This document shows positions 51,954 through 60,640 of a stretch of 64,000 bases of DNA, piece after piece (within the stretch, counting starts at the first letter, position 1; every line of letters begins with the position of its first letter). Source of the DNA: DATDAH01 sp963823495 (GTDB lineage Bacteria > Actinomycetota > Acidimicrobiia > Acidimicrobiales > DATDAH01); the NCBI GenBank assembly GCA_963823495.1, contig CAWGLV010000001.1, positions 2,542,001 through 2,606,000 of the forward strand, written 5' to 3'. The position numbers and the translations under genes were made by a program. Below the pieces are notes generated by a model. That model was given only the letters and a program-made list of their open reading frames with translations. It was not told where the DNA came from and did not search any database.

Positions 51954-53045
51954 TCAGGCCGCGCCGAGCTGGTCGGCCTTGGTTCCCAGCGTGTGGAGGA
52001 GCTCGTCGAAGGACTTCTCGAAGGCCGCCACGCCTTCGTCCTCCAGTCGCCGCCCGACGTCGTCGAGGTCCACGCCCGCGGCCTCCACCGCCGCCAGGAC
52101 CGCTCGCGCCGCGGCCGGGTCCGCGTCGATGGTCCGATCCACCGTGCCGTGGTCGGCAAAGGCGTCGAGGGTGGCCTCGGGCATGGTGTTCACCGTGTCG
52201 GGGCCGATCAGCGGGTCCACGTACAGCGTGTCCGGGTACGCCTCGTTCTTGGTCGACGTCGAGGCCCAGAGTGGCCGCTGGACCCGGGCACCGCGCTCGG
52301 CCAGCGCCTCCCATCGCGGACCGGAGAAGGTCTGGAGGAAGAGGTCGTAGGCCACCTGGGCCTGGGCCACCGCGGCGCGACCCCGGAGCGCCAGGGCCTC
52401 CTCGGTGCCGATCGCCTCCAGACGCCGGTCCACCTCGGTGTCCACCCGGCTGATGAAGAAGGACGCGACGCTGCTGATGGTGGTCAGATCACCGGTGCAG
52501 GCCTCGAGTCCGCCCAGGTAGGCCTCCATCACCTCCTGGTAGCGGTCCAGGGAGAAGATCAGCGTCACGTTGATGCTGTGGCCCTCCGCGATCATCTGCC
52601 GGACGGCCGGGATCCCCTCGGCCGTGCCCGGGATCTTCACGTAGAGGTTCGGCTCGGCGATGCGCGCGTGGAGCTCGCGGGCCGCGGCGATGGTCCCCCC
52701 GGTGTCACGCGCCAGCGCCGGCGCCACCTCGACCGACACATAGCCGTCCTCCCCTCCGCTCGCCTCGTGGACCGGGCGGAGGATGCGCAGGGCGTCCTCG
52801 ATGTCCCGCACCACCAGCGCCCAGTAGGCCTCGTCGATGCCCTGGCCGGCCAGCTCGGTGAGTTGGGCGTCGTAGTCCTCTCCCGTCCCCATCGCCTTCT
52901 GGAAGATCGACGGGTTCGAGGTGATCCCCCGGATGCCGCGGTCCACCCAGGTTTGGAGCTCGCCGCCGGTGATCCAACCCCGGCGCAGGTTGTCCAACCA
53001 CGGGCTCTGGCCCTGCTCGGAGAAGAGGCGCTGCAGCTCGGTCAT
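51954..53045 (-). CDS. tal: Transaldolase
   Basis: This 363-residue TIM-barrel enzyme has 'GITSNPSIFQKAMGTGEDYD', the Schiff-base Lys in 'NLYVKIPGTAEG', 'INVTLIFSLDRYQEVMEAYL' and 'WASTSTKNEAYPDTLYVDPLIG'. It moves a dihydroxyacetone unit between sugar phosphates in the non-oxidative pentose-phosphate pathway. The ATG has an AAAGG ribosome site, 21 bases after the tkt stop, so both are co-transcribed. Confidence 0.95.
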   Translation of the reverse strand: MTELQRLFSEQGQSPWLDNLRRGWITGGELQTWVDRGIRGITSNPSIFQKAMGTGEDYDAQLTELAGQGIDEAYWALVVRDIEDALRILRPVHEASGGEDGYVSVEVAPALARDTGGTIAAARELHARIAEPNLYVKIPGTAEGIPAVRQMIAEGHSINVTLIFSLDRYQEVMEAYLGGLEACTGDLTTISSVASFFISRVDTEVDRRLEAIGTEEALALRGRAAVAQAQVAYDLFLQTFSGPRWEALAERGARVQRPLWASTSTKNEAYPDTLYVDPLIGPDTVNTMPEATLDAFADHGTVDRTIDADPAAARAVLAAVEAAGVDLDDVGRRLEDEGVAAFEKSFDELLHTLGTKADQLGAA

Positions 53046-53066
53046 GGGTGTGCCTTTCGGTCGGGG

Positions 53067-55016
53067 TCAGGCCAGCAGGCGGCGGGCGGAGTCGGCCACC
53101 GCCCCGGGGTGGAAACCGAGCTTCTCCAAGGCCTCGCCCCCCGGGGCGGAGGCGCCGAAGCGGTCGAGGCCATGGGTCGCGTCGACCCAGCGGTCCCAGC
53201 CGAAGGTCACCCCGGCCTCGACCGACAGCGACGGCACGTCCTCGGGGAGCACCGAACGACGGTAGGTCTCGTCCTGAGCGGCGAAGAGGTCCCAGGAGGG
53301 CATGGAGACCACCCGGCACGCCGTGCCTTCCGCAGCCAGGACATCCGCGGCGCCCAAGGCGAGGGAGACCTCGCTCCCCGTGCCGACCAGCACCAGGTCG
53401 GGGGGGCCGTCGGGGTCGACCAGCACGTACGCGCCGCGGTCCAGCGCCCCGGCCGCGGTGCCCTCGAGGACCGGCACGTCCTGGCGGGAGAGGATCAGGG
53501 CCACCGGCCCCGACGCCTCGACCGCGACCCGCCAGGCCGCCGCCGTCTCGTTGGCATCCGCCGGTCGGATGACGCACAGGTCGGGGATCGCCCGCAGCGC
53601 GGCCACGTGCTCGACGGGCTGATGGGTGGGACCGTCCTCGCCCACGCCGACCGAGTCGTGGCTCCAGGAGTAGACGACGTGGGCGCCCGAGAGCGCCGCC
53701 AGGCGCACCGCGGGCCGCATGTAGTCGCTGAAGACCAGGAAGGTGCCCCCGACCGGCAGCGTGCCGCCGTGCAGCGCCATGCCGTTCATGACCCCGCCCA
53801 TGGCGTGCTCCCGCACGCCCCAGTGGATCTGACGGCCGGACCGGTCCTCGACACCGAACAGACCGACGTCGGCGATCTGGGTCCCCGTGTTGCCGGTGAG
53901 GTCGGCACCACCACCCATCAGACCGGGGACCCCGGGAACGGCCGCGTTCAGGCAGGCGCCGCTGGCCTTCCGGGTGGCCACCTCCTCGCCGACCTCCCAC
54001 GAGGGAAGGGCATCGGCCCAGCCGGGCAGGCCGTGGCCGTCGAGCGCGGCTTCGAAGGCCGTACGCCGATCGTCGGTGTCGGCCAGCCGCTTCTCCCAGG
54101 CCTCCCGCGCCGGGCGTCCCCGTCGCCCCGCGTCCCGGTACAGGGCGAGGACCTCGTCGGGTACGAAGAAGCGCTCGTCGGGCGGAAGGCCCAGCAGCTC
54201 CTTGGTGACGGCGATCTCCTCGTCCCCAAAGGGGTTGCCGTGCGCGTCGGCGGTGTCGGTGAACCTGGGGGAGGGCCACCCGATGTGGCTCCGCAGGACC
54301 AGGAGCGACGGCGCGTCCTGCACCGCCATCGCCCGCCGCAGGCCGGCCTCGATCGCGTCGGTGTCGTTGGCCACCTCACCGAGGTTCTCGACGTGCCAGC
54401 CGTAGGCCTCGAACCGCTTGGCGGCGTCGTCGGACAGCGCCAACTCGGTCGGGCCGTCGATGGAGATGTGGTTGTCGTCGTAGACGTAGACCAGGCGACC
54501 CAGGCCCAGGTGCCCGGCCAGCGACGCGGCCTCGTGGGAGATGCCCTCGGACAGGTCGCCGTCGCCGCCGACCACGAAGGTGTGGTGATCGCAGAGCTCG
54601 GCGCCGAACGTCGCCCGGAGCCATTCCTCGGCGATGCCCATGCCGACGCCGTTGGCCACGCCCTGGCCCAGCGGTCCGGTGGTGACCTCGACTCCTGCCG
54701 TGTGACCCGCCTCCGGGTGGCCGGGCGTGGCGCTGCCCCACTGGCGGAAGTCGCGCAGGTCCTGGAGGCTGAGGCCGGCCCCGGTCAGGTGCAGCATCGA
54801 GTACAGCAGCATCGAGGCGTGCCCGGCCGAGAGCACGAAGCGGTCACGGTCGGGCCAGTCCGGGTGCTCGGCGTCATAGGTCATCACCCGGGTCCACAGG
54901 ACGTGGGCCAGCGGCGCCAGCGCCATCGCCGTACCCGGATGTCCGGACTTCGCCGCCTGGGGCCCGTCCATCGACAGGCCCCGGATGACGTTGATCGCCT
55001 GTTCCTCGAGGGTCAA
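53067..55016 (-). CDS. tkt: Transketolase
   Basis: This 649-residue ThDP enzyme has the cofactor motif beginning 'GGDGDLSEGISHEAASLAG' and ending 'VYDDN', plus 'SGHPGTAMALAPLAHVLW', 'GPLGQGVANGVGM', 'IHWGVREHAMGGVMNGMALHGG' and 'SWSHDSVGVGEDGPTHQPVEH' in the pyrimidine domain. It transfers two-carbon ketol units. It is slightly shorter than the usual 660-700. The start is TTG with a GGGGAGG ribosome site upstream, and it heads the tkt-tal transcript. Confidence 0.95.
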   Translation of the reverse strand: MTLEEQAINVIRGLSMDGPQAAKSGHPGTAMALAPLAHVLWTRVMTYDAEHPDWPDRDRFVLSAGHASMLLYSMLHLTGAGLSLQDLRDFRQWGSATPGHPEAGHTAGVEVTTGPLGQGVANGVGMGIAEEWLRATFGAELCDHHTFVVGGDGDLSEGISHEAASLAGHLGLGRLVYVYDDNHISIDGPTELALSDDAAKRFEAYGWHVENLGEVANDTDAIEAGLRRAMAVQDAPSLLVLRSHIGWPSPRFTDTADAHGNPFGDEEIAVTKELLGLPPDERFFVPDEVLALYRDAGRRGRPAREAWEKRLADTDDRRTAFEAALDGHGLPGWADALPSWEVGEEVATRKASGACLNAAVPGVPGLMGGGADLTGNTGTQIADVGLFGVEDRSGRQIHWGVREHAMGGVMNGMALHGGTLPVGGTFLVFSDYMRPAVRLAALSGAHVVYSWSHDSVGVGEDGPTHQPVEHVAALRAIPDLCVIRPADANETAAAWRVAVEASGPVALILSRQDVPVLEGTAAGALDRGAYVLVDPDGPPDLVLVGTGSEVSLALGAADVLAAEGTACRVVSMPSWDLFAAQDETYRRSVLPEDVPSLSVEAGVTFGWDRWVDATHGLDRFGASAPGGEALEKLGFHPGAVADSARRLLA

Positions 55017-55089
55017 CCCAGCCTCCCCAGCCGTAGGCCTGCGACCCTACCCAATGGCGCGCTGCGGACCAGGGTGCCGGTGGGCGCGA

Positions 55090-56229
55090 CTAGTCGTCGA
55101 ACAGGACGACCGACGCCGTGAACCCGTGGACGAAGTTGCGACCGCCCACCGGGCCGAACTCACCGGCACAGGACATGCCGGCCACGGCGCCGCGGGCGAC
55201 GTGCTCGTGCACCAGTCGGGCATCGTGGTCCGGCTCGCCGAAGAGCCGACTGCCCCGCCCGCTGCAGGTGAAGACGAGGGCCGCCGATCCCGGCCGGCCG
55301 GCGAGGAGATGGCGCAGGTCCTCGTCCGCGCTGTCGGCGTCGCGGACCTGGAACTGGACGGTCGAACCCACCTCGGCCCCGGCCCCGATGACGATCTCGC
55401 CCGCTTCGGGATCGGCTCCGAGGACGCTGCGCACCAGGAAGTCACCCCGACCGAAGCGGTCCTGATGCTCGTCGATGACCTGGCCCAGTTGCAGCCCGTG
55501 CTGGACCAGGGCGCGATCCGCGGGGGTGAGCCCCCCGACGATCTCCCGCAGACGGTCCAGCGCCGGCACCCCGGCCAGGTCGTGGATGACGCCGTCGGTC
55601 GCCCGGGTCACCACATAGGCCTGACCCACGGGCCGGCACCCCTGCGACACCACGGTGTCACCCACCGTGGACCCCTCCAGCAGGACCCCGACCGCGCCGC
55701 TGTCGTACACCGCGTCGTCGAGCAGGAGTCGATTGCCGCCCGGGCCCCGCCCGGCGGAGGCCATGCCCCCGATCGCCCGGACCCCTGGCGCTTTGGCCTG
55801 CAGACGGGCGAGGACGCCCTCGGCGGGGATCGTGAACGGATCCGTCAGCAGCACGAGGGTGGCGGGCGAGGCGCCGGCGGCCCGGGTCGGCAGCCCGCTC
55901 AGCGCCCATCCGCCGTCGAGACGACGGGTCTCCAGCCGGACGGGGGTCACGGGACCGACGCGACCGGCCCACAAGCTGATCGCCGGGAGCTCCTCGACCT
56001 CCCGTGGCCCGCCCAGGACCGCTGACGCCGTGGCCCCGATCAGGGTGTCCGGCCCGAGGACGGTGCGGACCGTGGCGGCGATCTCCGCCACCAGGCCCAG
56101 GTGGGGAGGGGTCACGAAGAGCACCGCCAGTTCGGGGGCCTCGCCCACCTTCTCCAGCACCTCGCCCACCACCTCACCGGTCGCCTGCGTCGCCCGCGGG
56201 TGCTCGGAGATGGCGGCGCCGAAGGTCAT
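55090..56229 (-). CDS. FIST N/C domain sensor-like protein
   Basis: This 379-residue soluble protein has an N-terminal FIST domain ('LAVLFVTPPHLGLVAEIAATVRTVLGPDTLIGATASAVLGG') and a C-terminal FIST_C domain ('GRGSRLFGEPDHDARLVHEHV...GMSCAGEFGPVGGRNFVHGFTASVVLF'). FIST domains are proposed to bind small ligands such as amino acids and often occur in signalling proteins. Here no output domain is attached. The ATG overlaps the stop of the DUF6941-like gene (ATGA), so the pair is co-translated. Confidence 0.88.
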   Translation of the reverse strand: MTFGAAISEHPRATQATGEVVGEVLEKVGEAPELAVLFVTPPHLGLVAEIAATVRTVLGPDTLIGATASAVLGGPREVEELPAISLWAGRVGPVTPVRLETRRLDGGWALSGLPTRAAGASPATLVLLTDPFTIPAEGVLARLQAKAPGVRAIGGMASAGRGPGGNRLLLDDAVYDSGAVGVLLEGSTVGDTVVSQGCRPVGQAYVVTRATDGVIHDLAGVPALDRLREIVGGLTPADRALVQHGLQLGQVIDEHQDRFGRGDFLVRSVLGADPEAGEIVIGAGAEVGSTVQFQVRDADSADEDLRHLLAGRPGSAALVFTCSGRGSRLFGEPDHDARLVHEHVARGAVAGMSCAGEFGPVGGRNFVHGFTASVVLFDD

Positions 56230-56615
56230 GTCGTGGGCGGCGCCAGCATCGTGTAGGGCACGTTGAGCACGGGGCCCTGGTCGACCCGGCACCGGGCGAC
56301 GACGGTGCCGTAGGACTCGAAGTCGATCTCGCCGCGCACCAGCCGCTGGGTGAAGCGACCCGGTTCCACCTCGAGGGGCTGGACGTTGCGGGCCAGTCGC
56401 TCTCCCTCGCGCTCGTAGACCACCTCCAGGACGCCCGTGCCCGGCTCGTCGGGGGCGCAACGGATGATCACCGAGAGGTGCGGGGCCCAGGTGAGGGGCA
56501 GGGGAGCGGGCGCCACGGCGGAGAACTGCACGCCGGTCAGGTCGATGCGGGACGCCCCGCCCTCGGCCGGGCGGAGGTCGACGTCGTCCACGAACAGGGC
56601 GGACAGGATCTCCAC
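56226..56615 (-). CDS. DUF6941-like small protein
   Basis: This 129-residue soluble, beta-rich protein begins 'VEILSALFVDDVDLRPAEGGASRIDLTGV', resembling what I recall of DUF6941 proteins (ALFCDD near the start, a Gly-rich turn and a two-sheet fold). No enzyme residues stand out. TACCGT lies eight bases before GTG 56615 (leaderless). It is coupled to the FIST gene, so the two products may act together. Confidence 0.65.
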   Translation of the reverse strand: MEILSALFVDDVDLRPAEGGASRIDLTGVQFSAVAPAPLPLTWAPHLSVIIRCAPDEPGTGVLEVVYEREGERLARNVQPLEVEPGRFTQRLVRGEIDFESYGTVVARCRVDQGPVLNVPYTMLAPPTT

Positions 56616-56623
56616 GCCGCCGG

Positions 56624-56629
56624 ACGGTA
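56624..56629 (-). promoter_or_regulatory. -10 box of the DUF6941-like/FIST unit
   Basis: TACCGT on the minus strand, eight bases before GTG 56615. Confidence 0.5.
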
Positions 56630-56686
56630 GCCAACGATGAGAAGCTTCCGGTGACCTGTCGGCCCGGGCGCCCGGCCCGACGGGTG

Positions 56687-57772
56687 TCAGACCAGGACGG
56701 GCTCGCCGGCGATCCAGACCTGGGCGACCTGCAGGTCGGCGTCGAGGGCCACGATGTCGGCTCGAGCGCCCACGGCCAGCACGCCGCGGTCGGCACAGCC
56801 CATCAACACCGCGGGGTTCGTCGACGCGAAGCGGATGGCGTCGACCAGATCCACGCCGATCTCCCGCACGATGTTGCGCACGGCCCCGTCCAGGGTCAGG
56901 GCACTCCCGGCGATGGTCCCGTCGGGGAGCCGGGGGACGCCATCGACCAGGGCGATGGCCTGGTCCTGGGCCCAGGACGACCGCCACGCCACGGCATCGG
57001 TCACCAGCACGACCCGGTCGGCAGCCTTGGCCCGGAGGGCGAGCCCCAGGGTGACCGGGTCGAGGTGGACCAGATCGGCGATGAGCGACACCGACAACCG
57101 GTCGTCGGTGAGCGCCGCGCCAACGGGGCCGGGGGAGCGGGCCCCCACCGGGCCCGAGGCGTTGAACAGGTGGGTGAACAGGCGCGCCCCGGCATCGACG
57201 GCCGCAATCACGACCCCCGGCTCGGCCGCCGTGTGCCCCACGGCGACGACCACCCCTCGATCCACGAGCGCGCGGATCAGGTCGAGGGCGCCGGGGGCCT
57301 CGGGACCGACGGTCATCAGTCGGACCCCTTCCAGGCCGGCGACCCAGTCCGGGTCGGGGGGGACGACCGCCGCATCCGGGTGGGCGCCGTGGCGGTCGCC
57401 CAGGAACGGGCCCTCGAGGTGCGCGCCGAGGATCGCCGGCCGGGCCCCGTCCCGGGCGGCGGCCGACGCGATCCGGGCCAGGGGGGCGGCGTAGCGGTCG
57501 AGAGGGGCGCTGACCAGCGTCGGGCACCACGCCGTCACCCCTTGGCGGACGAGCGAGCGGTCGAGGGTGGCCCAGTCCTCGTCGCGGGCGAGGGCCACGT
57601 CCACCTCGTCGATGCCATTGACCTGCAGATCCACGAAGCCGGGCACCAGGGTCCACCCGGGACCACCACGGTCAGCGAGTGGGCGGACTGCGGCGATCCG
57701 TCCGGCGACGACCTCGATCCCGGTCGGGCCGCGGCGGCCGTCGGCCAGCACGGCGCTCGCGGCCCTGATCAT
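56687..57772 (-). CDS. nagA: N-acetylglucosamine-6-phosphate deacetylase
   Basis: This 361-residue amidohydrolase has 'LVPGFVDLQVNGIDEVD' (the Gln-Asn variant of HxH usual for NagA), 'LGAHLEGPFLGDRHGAH' with a metal-binding Glu, 'VAVGHTAAEPG', 'THLFNASGPVGARSPG' and 'LVTDAVAW' with the catalytic Asp. It deacetylates GlcNAc-6-phosphate from cell-wall recycling or chitin use. ATG 57772 has TACAGT eight bases upstream. It diverges from a TetR gene, which may regulate it. Confidence 0.92.
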   Translation of the reverse strand: MIRAASAVLADGRRGPTGIEVVAGRIAAVRPLADRGGPGWTLVPGFVDLQVNGIDEVDVALARDEDWATLDRSLVRQGVTAWCPTLVSAPLDRYAAPLARIASAAARDGARPAILGAHLEGPFLGDRHGAHPDAAVVPPDPDWVAGLEGVRLMTVGPEAPGALDLIRALVDRGVVVAVGHTAAEPGVVIAAVDAGARLFTHLFNASGPVGARSPGPVGAALTDDRLSVSLIADLVHLDPVTLGLALRAKAADRVVLVTDAVAWRSSWAQDQAIALVDGVPRLPDGTIAGSALTLDGAVRNIVREIGVDLVDAIRFASTNPAVLMGCADRGVLAVGARADIVALDADLQVAQVWIAGEPVLV

Positions 57773-57780
57773 CGGAGGCG

Positions 57781-57786
57781 ACTGTA
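57781..57786 (-). promoter_or_regulatory. -10 box of nagA
   Basis: TACAGT on the minus strand, eight bases before ATG 57772. It faces the TetR-gene promoter across 57 bases. Confidence 0.5.
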
Positions 57787-57843
57787 GGACCGGTCATCGG
57801 CCGGCGCCGAAGCGGGCCAGCCAGGGACCACGACCGGCCGGTG

Positions 57844-57849
57844 TACCGT
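57844..57849 (+). promoter_or_regulatory. -10 box of the TetR gene
   Basis: TACCGT lies nine bases before GTG 57859. It argues against the in-frame GTG at 57841, which would overlap the box. Confidence 0.5.
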
Positions 57850-57858
57850 CGGGGGATC

Positions 57859-58470
57859 GTGTCCGAATCCGCGGTGCCCGTTTCGCGCCGGGACGAGATC
57901 CTGGTCGCTGCCGAGGAGCTGTTCGCCGGGAACGGCTTCACGGGCACGTCCCTCAACGACATCGCCGGGGCCGTGGGCATCAGCCGGCCGACGCTCCTGC
58001 ACCACTTCGCGTCGAAGGAGTCCCTCTACCGGGAGGTCTTCGAACGGGCGCTCACCGAGTGGTACGAGCGGGTGCAGTCGGCCACCGACGAGCCCACCGC
58101 CGGCTGGGACCGGGTCGACGGGGTGATCACGGCCGGTTTCGAGTTCTTCAAGGAGAACCCCCACTTCGTGCGCATCGTGCGCCGGGAGTTCCTCGAGGGC
58201 GCCTCCCACCTCGGCATCGACCTGGGCGAGGCCCTGCGCCCCATGTTCCAGCGGGCCGCGGCCTTCTTCCGCCGGGAGATGGAGGCGGGCCACTTCCGCG
58301 AACACGATCCCGAACAGCTCCTGCTCACCGGCTACGGCGCGCTGCTGAGCTACTTCGCCGACGCCCCGGTGCTGGTCGGCATGCTGGGCCGGGATCCTCT
58401 CGGCGACGAGGCCCTCGAGGCCCGCCTCGACCACGTCCGCCAGTTCTTCCGCGCCGCGCTCGAGCCCTGA
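57859..58470 (+). CDS. TetR-family transcriptional regulator
   Basis: This 203-residue regulator has an N-terminal helix-turn-helix 'SLNDIAGAVGISRPTLLHHFASKESLYREVF' (about 35-65) and a helical ligand-binding domain with 'FEFFKENPHFVRIVRREF', similar to TetR_C domains of fatty-acid or CoA-related regulators. The ligand is unknown. It lies between divergent nagA and the acyl-CoA synthetase genes, 43 bases upstream of the latter, so either could be its target. Confidence 0.9.
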   Translation: MSESAVPVSRRDEILVAAEELFAGNGFTGTSLNDIAGAVGISRPTLLHHFASKESLYREVFERALTEWYERVQSATDEPTAGWDRVDGVITAGFEFFKENPHFVRIVRREFLEGASHLGIDLGEALRPMFQRAAAFFRREMEAGHFREHDPEQLLLTGYGALLSYFADAPVLVGMLGRDPLGDEALEARLDHVRQFFRAALEP

Positions 58471-58499
58471 CCCGCCCGCTCGGTCGCCGGCCCAGCCCC

Positions 58500-58505
58500 T
58501 AGCGT
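58500..58505 (+). promoter_or_regulatory. -10 box of the acyl-CoA synthetase operon
   Basis: TAGCGT lies eight bases before GTG 58514 and sets that start. Confidence 0.5.
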
Positions 58506-58513
58506 TGGTGCCC

Positions 58514-59164
58514 GTGCCGACCCGAACCCTTCCCGAGGACGAGTCCAAACGCGTGCTCGCGGCCTACGGCGTGCCGTTCGCCCCGGAGATCGGCGCCGAT
58601 GACGTGGCCGGTGCCGTGGCGGCCGCCGCGTCCATCGGCTTCCCGGTGGTGGCCAAGCTCAACGGAGAAGGCATCGCCCACAAGACCGAGCGGGGCCTCG
58701 TCCGGCTGGACCTGGGCGATGCCGAGGCCATCGAGGCCGCAGCCACCGAGCTGCTCGCGGCCGCTCGTCCCGAGGACGGGTCGGTGTCGGTGCTGGTGGC
58801 GCCCTTCCTGAAGGCCGACCGCGAGCTGATCGCGGGCATCCACCGGGACCCGCAGTTCGGCCCGACCGTCATGGTCGGCATCGGCGGGGTCCTGGCCGAG
58901 GCCCTCGGCGACGTGGCCTTCCGGCTCGCTCCGCTCGATCGGGTGGATGCCACCGACATGGTCGACCAGCTTCGGACCCAGGCCCTCCTGGGCGAGGTCC
59001 GGGGCGAGCCTGCCGTGGACCGGACGGCGGTGGAGGACGTCCTGCTGGCCCTGTCCACGGTCGCGGTCGAGCGCGAGGACGTGGCGTCCGCCGACCTCAA
59101 CCCCCTCCTGATCGTCGACGGGAGACCGGTCGCGGTGGACGCCCTGCTGGAGGTCCAGGCGTGA
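58514..59164 (+). CDS. ADP-forming acyl-CoA synthetase, beta (ATP-grasp) subunit
   Basis: This 216-residue protein is an ATP-grasp_5 domain: 'ESKRVLAAYGVPFAPE' and 'GFPVVAKLNGEGIAHKTERGLVRLDL' (nucleotide-binding Lys and His), 'SVLVAPFLKADRELIAGIHRDPQFGPTVMVGIGGVLAEAL' and 'SADLNPLLI'. With the alpha subunit encoded next it interconverts acyl-CoA, ADP and phosphate with acid, CoA and ATP. In many bacteria both parts are fused; here they are separate and in beta-alpha order, coupled by GTGA. Confidence 0.9.
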   Translation: MPTRTLPEDESKRVLAAYGVPFAPEIGADDVAGAVAAAASIGFPVVAKLNGEGIAHKTERGLVRLDLGDAEAIEAAATELLAAARPEDGSVSVLVAPFLKADRELIAGIHRDPQFGPTVMVGIGGVLAEALGDVAFRLAPLDRVDATDMVDQLRTQALLGEVRGEPAVDRTAVEDVLLALSTVAVEREDVASADLNPLLIVDGRPVAVDALLEVQA

Positions 59165-60630
59165 CCGCCGCCCGTGATCCCTACCTGGCCCTGTTCGAGC
59201 CCCGCGGCATCGTCGTCGCCGGCGCCTCGACCCATCCGGGCAAGTTCGGGTTCGTCGCCCTCCACAACATCCTGAGCGCCGGCTACCAGGGCAAGGTCTT
59301 CGCCACCAACCGCGAAGGGGCCGAGGTCCTCGGCGTGCCGACGGTGGCCGAGCTCGAGGACCTGCCCGACGGCGAGATCGACCTCGTCTTCGTCTGCACC
59401 CCGGCCGCGGCGAACCCGGCCCTGTTGCGGGCCGCGGCGGCCAAGGGCATCGGTGCCGCCTTCGTCGCCTCCGCCGGCTACCGGGAGGCGGGCCCCGACG
59501 GGCGCCGGGCCGAGGACGAGCTGGTGGAGCTGGCCGACGAGCTGGGGATCCTCCTCGTGGGCCCCAACGGCCAGGGCCTGATCTCCACCCCCGTGGACCT
59601 CTGCGCCCAGATCGTGGCCCCCTACCCGCCTCCGGGGCGCATCGGCATCGCCTCCCAGTCCGGCAACTTCGTGTCCTCGTTCATGAACTGGGCCCAGCTC
59701 TCGGGCATCGGGGTCAGTCGGGCGGTCAGTGCGGGCAACTCGGCGGCGGTCGACGTCCCGGCCTTCCTCGAGTTCTTCGCCCGTGATCCCCAGACCGCCG
59801 TCGGCCTGTCCTATGTCGAGGGCATCGAGGACGGCCGGGCCTTCTATGAGCGCACTCGAGGGGTGGTGGCCCAGAAGCCGCTCGTGGTCGTCAAGGGTGG
59901 GGCCACGGCGTCGGGGGCCACGGCGGCCTCCAGCCACACGGGCGCGCTGGCCGCCGACGACGCCGTCTTCGACGGCGCGTGCCGCCAGGCCGGCATCACC
60001 CGGGCGGCCACCATCGAGGAGGCCTACGAGGCGGCGGCGACCTTCGCCACCCAACCGCTCCCGGCCGGACCGCGCGTCGCCGTGTACACCACCGCCGGCG
60101 GCTGGGGGGTGGTGACCGCCGACGCCATCGCCCGCTCGAGCCTCGAGTTGCTCGCCCTCCCCGAGGACCTGAGGGCCGAGATCGACGGGCACCTGCCACC
60201 ACGATGGAGCCGCAACAACCCCATCGACCTCGCCGGGAGCGAGACCCGCGACACCATCCCGCAGGTCATGGAGATCGTCGTGAACCATCCATCGGTGGAT
60301 GCCGTGATCTTCCTCGGCCTCGGGATCCAGTCGAACCTGGCCCGCATGGAGCGGGAGGGCCGCTTCTACCCGGACCACGGCCTCGAGCGGATCGTGGAGT
60401 ACCACGAACGCCAGGACGCCCGTTTCGCCCAGGCGGCCGCCGACCTCTCGGCGGCCTCGGGCAAACCGATCCTCACCGCCACCGAGTTGGCGGTGTCGGA
60501 CCCGACCAACGCCGGGCCGGCGACGGTGCGGGCGACCGGCCGCCTCTGCTACGCCTCCTCCAACCGGGCCGTGACGGCGCTCGACCACCTGTGGACCTAC
60601 GCGCGGTACCTGCGGAACCGCGGCCTCTGA
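59161..60630 (+). CDS. ADP-forming acyl-CoA synthetase, alpha (CoA-binding) subunit
   Basis: This 489-residue protein has a CoA-binding Rossmann domain ('GIVVAGASTHPGKFGFVALHNILSAGY'), two succinyl-CoA-ligase-like flavodoxin domains ('IGIASQSGNFVSSFMNWAQ') and the phosphohistidine loop 'GATAASSHTGALAADDAVFDGA'. 'LVGPNGQGLIST' replaces the more usual GPNCxG. The substrate acid is unknown; acetate, propionate or aryl acids are possible. It starts by overlap with the beta gene, and dacB follows 10 bases later. Confidence 0.9.
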   Translation: MTAARDPYLALFEPRGIVVAGASTHPGKFGFVALHNILSAGYQGKVFATNREGAEVLGVPTVAELEDLPDGEIDLVFVCTPAAANPALLRAAAAKGIGAAFVASAGYREAGPDGRRAEDELVELADELGILLVGPNGQGLISTPVDLCAQIVAPYPPPGRIGIASQSGNFVSSFMNWAQLSGIGVSRAVSAGNSAAVDVPAFLEFFARDPQTAVGLSYVEGIEDGRAFYERTRGVVAQKPLVVVKGGATASGATAASSHTGALAADDAVFDGACRQAGITRAATIEEAYEAAATFATQPLPAGPRVAVYTTAGGWGVVTADAIARSSLELLALPEDLRAEIDGHLPPRWSRNNPIDLAGSETRDTIPQVMEIVVNHPSVDAVIFLGLGIQSNLARMEREGRFYPDHGLERIVEYHERQDARFAQAAADLSAASGKPILTATELAVSDPTNAGPATVRATGRLCYASSNRAVTALDHLWTYARYLRNRGL

Positions 60631-60640
60631 TTCCGGCTCG

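Noticed and set aside
51921..55121. A 1066-codon open frame on the plus strand.
   Set aside because: It is antisense to pgl, tal and tkt, whose motifs are unmistakable. High G+C leaves such frames open by chance.
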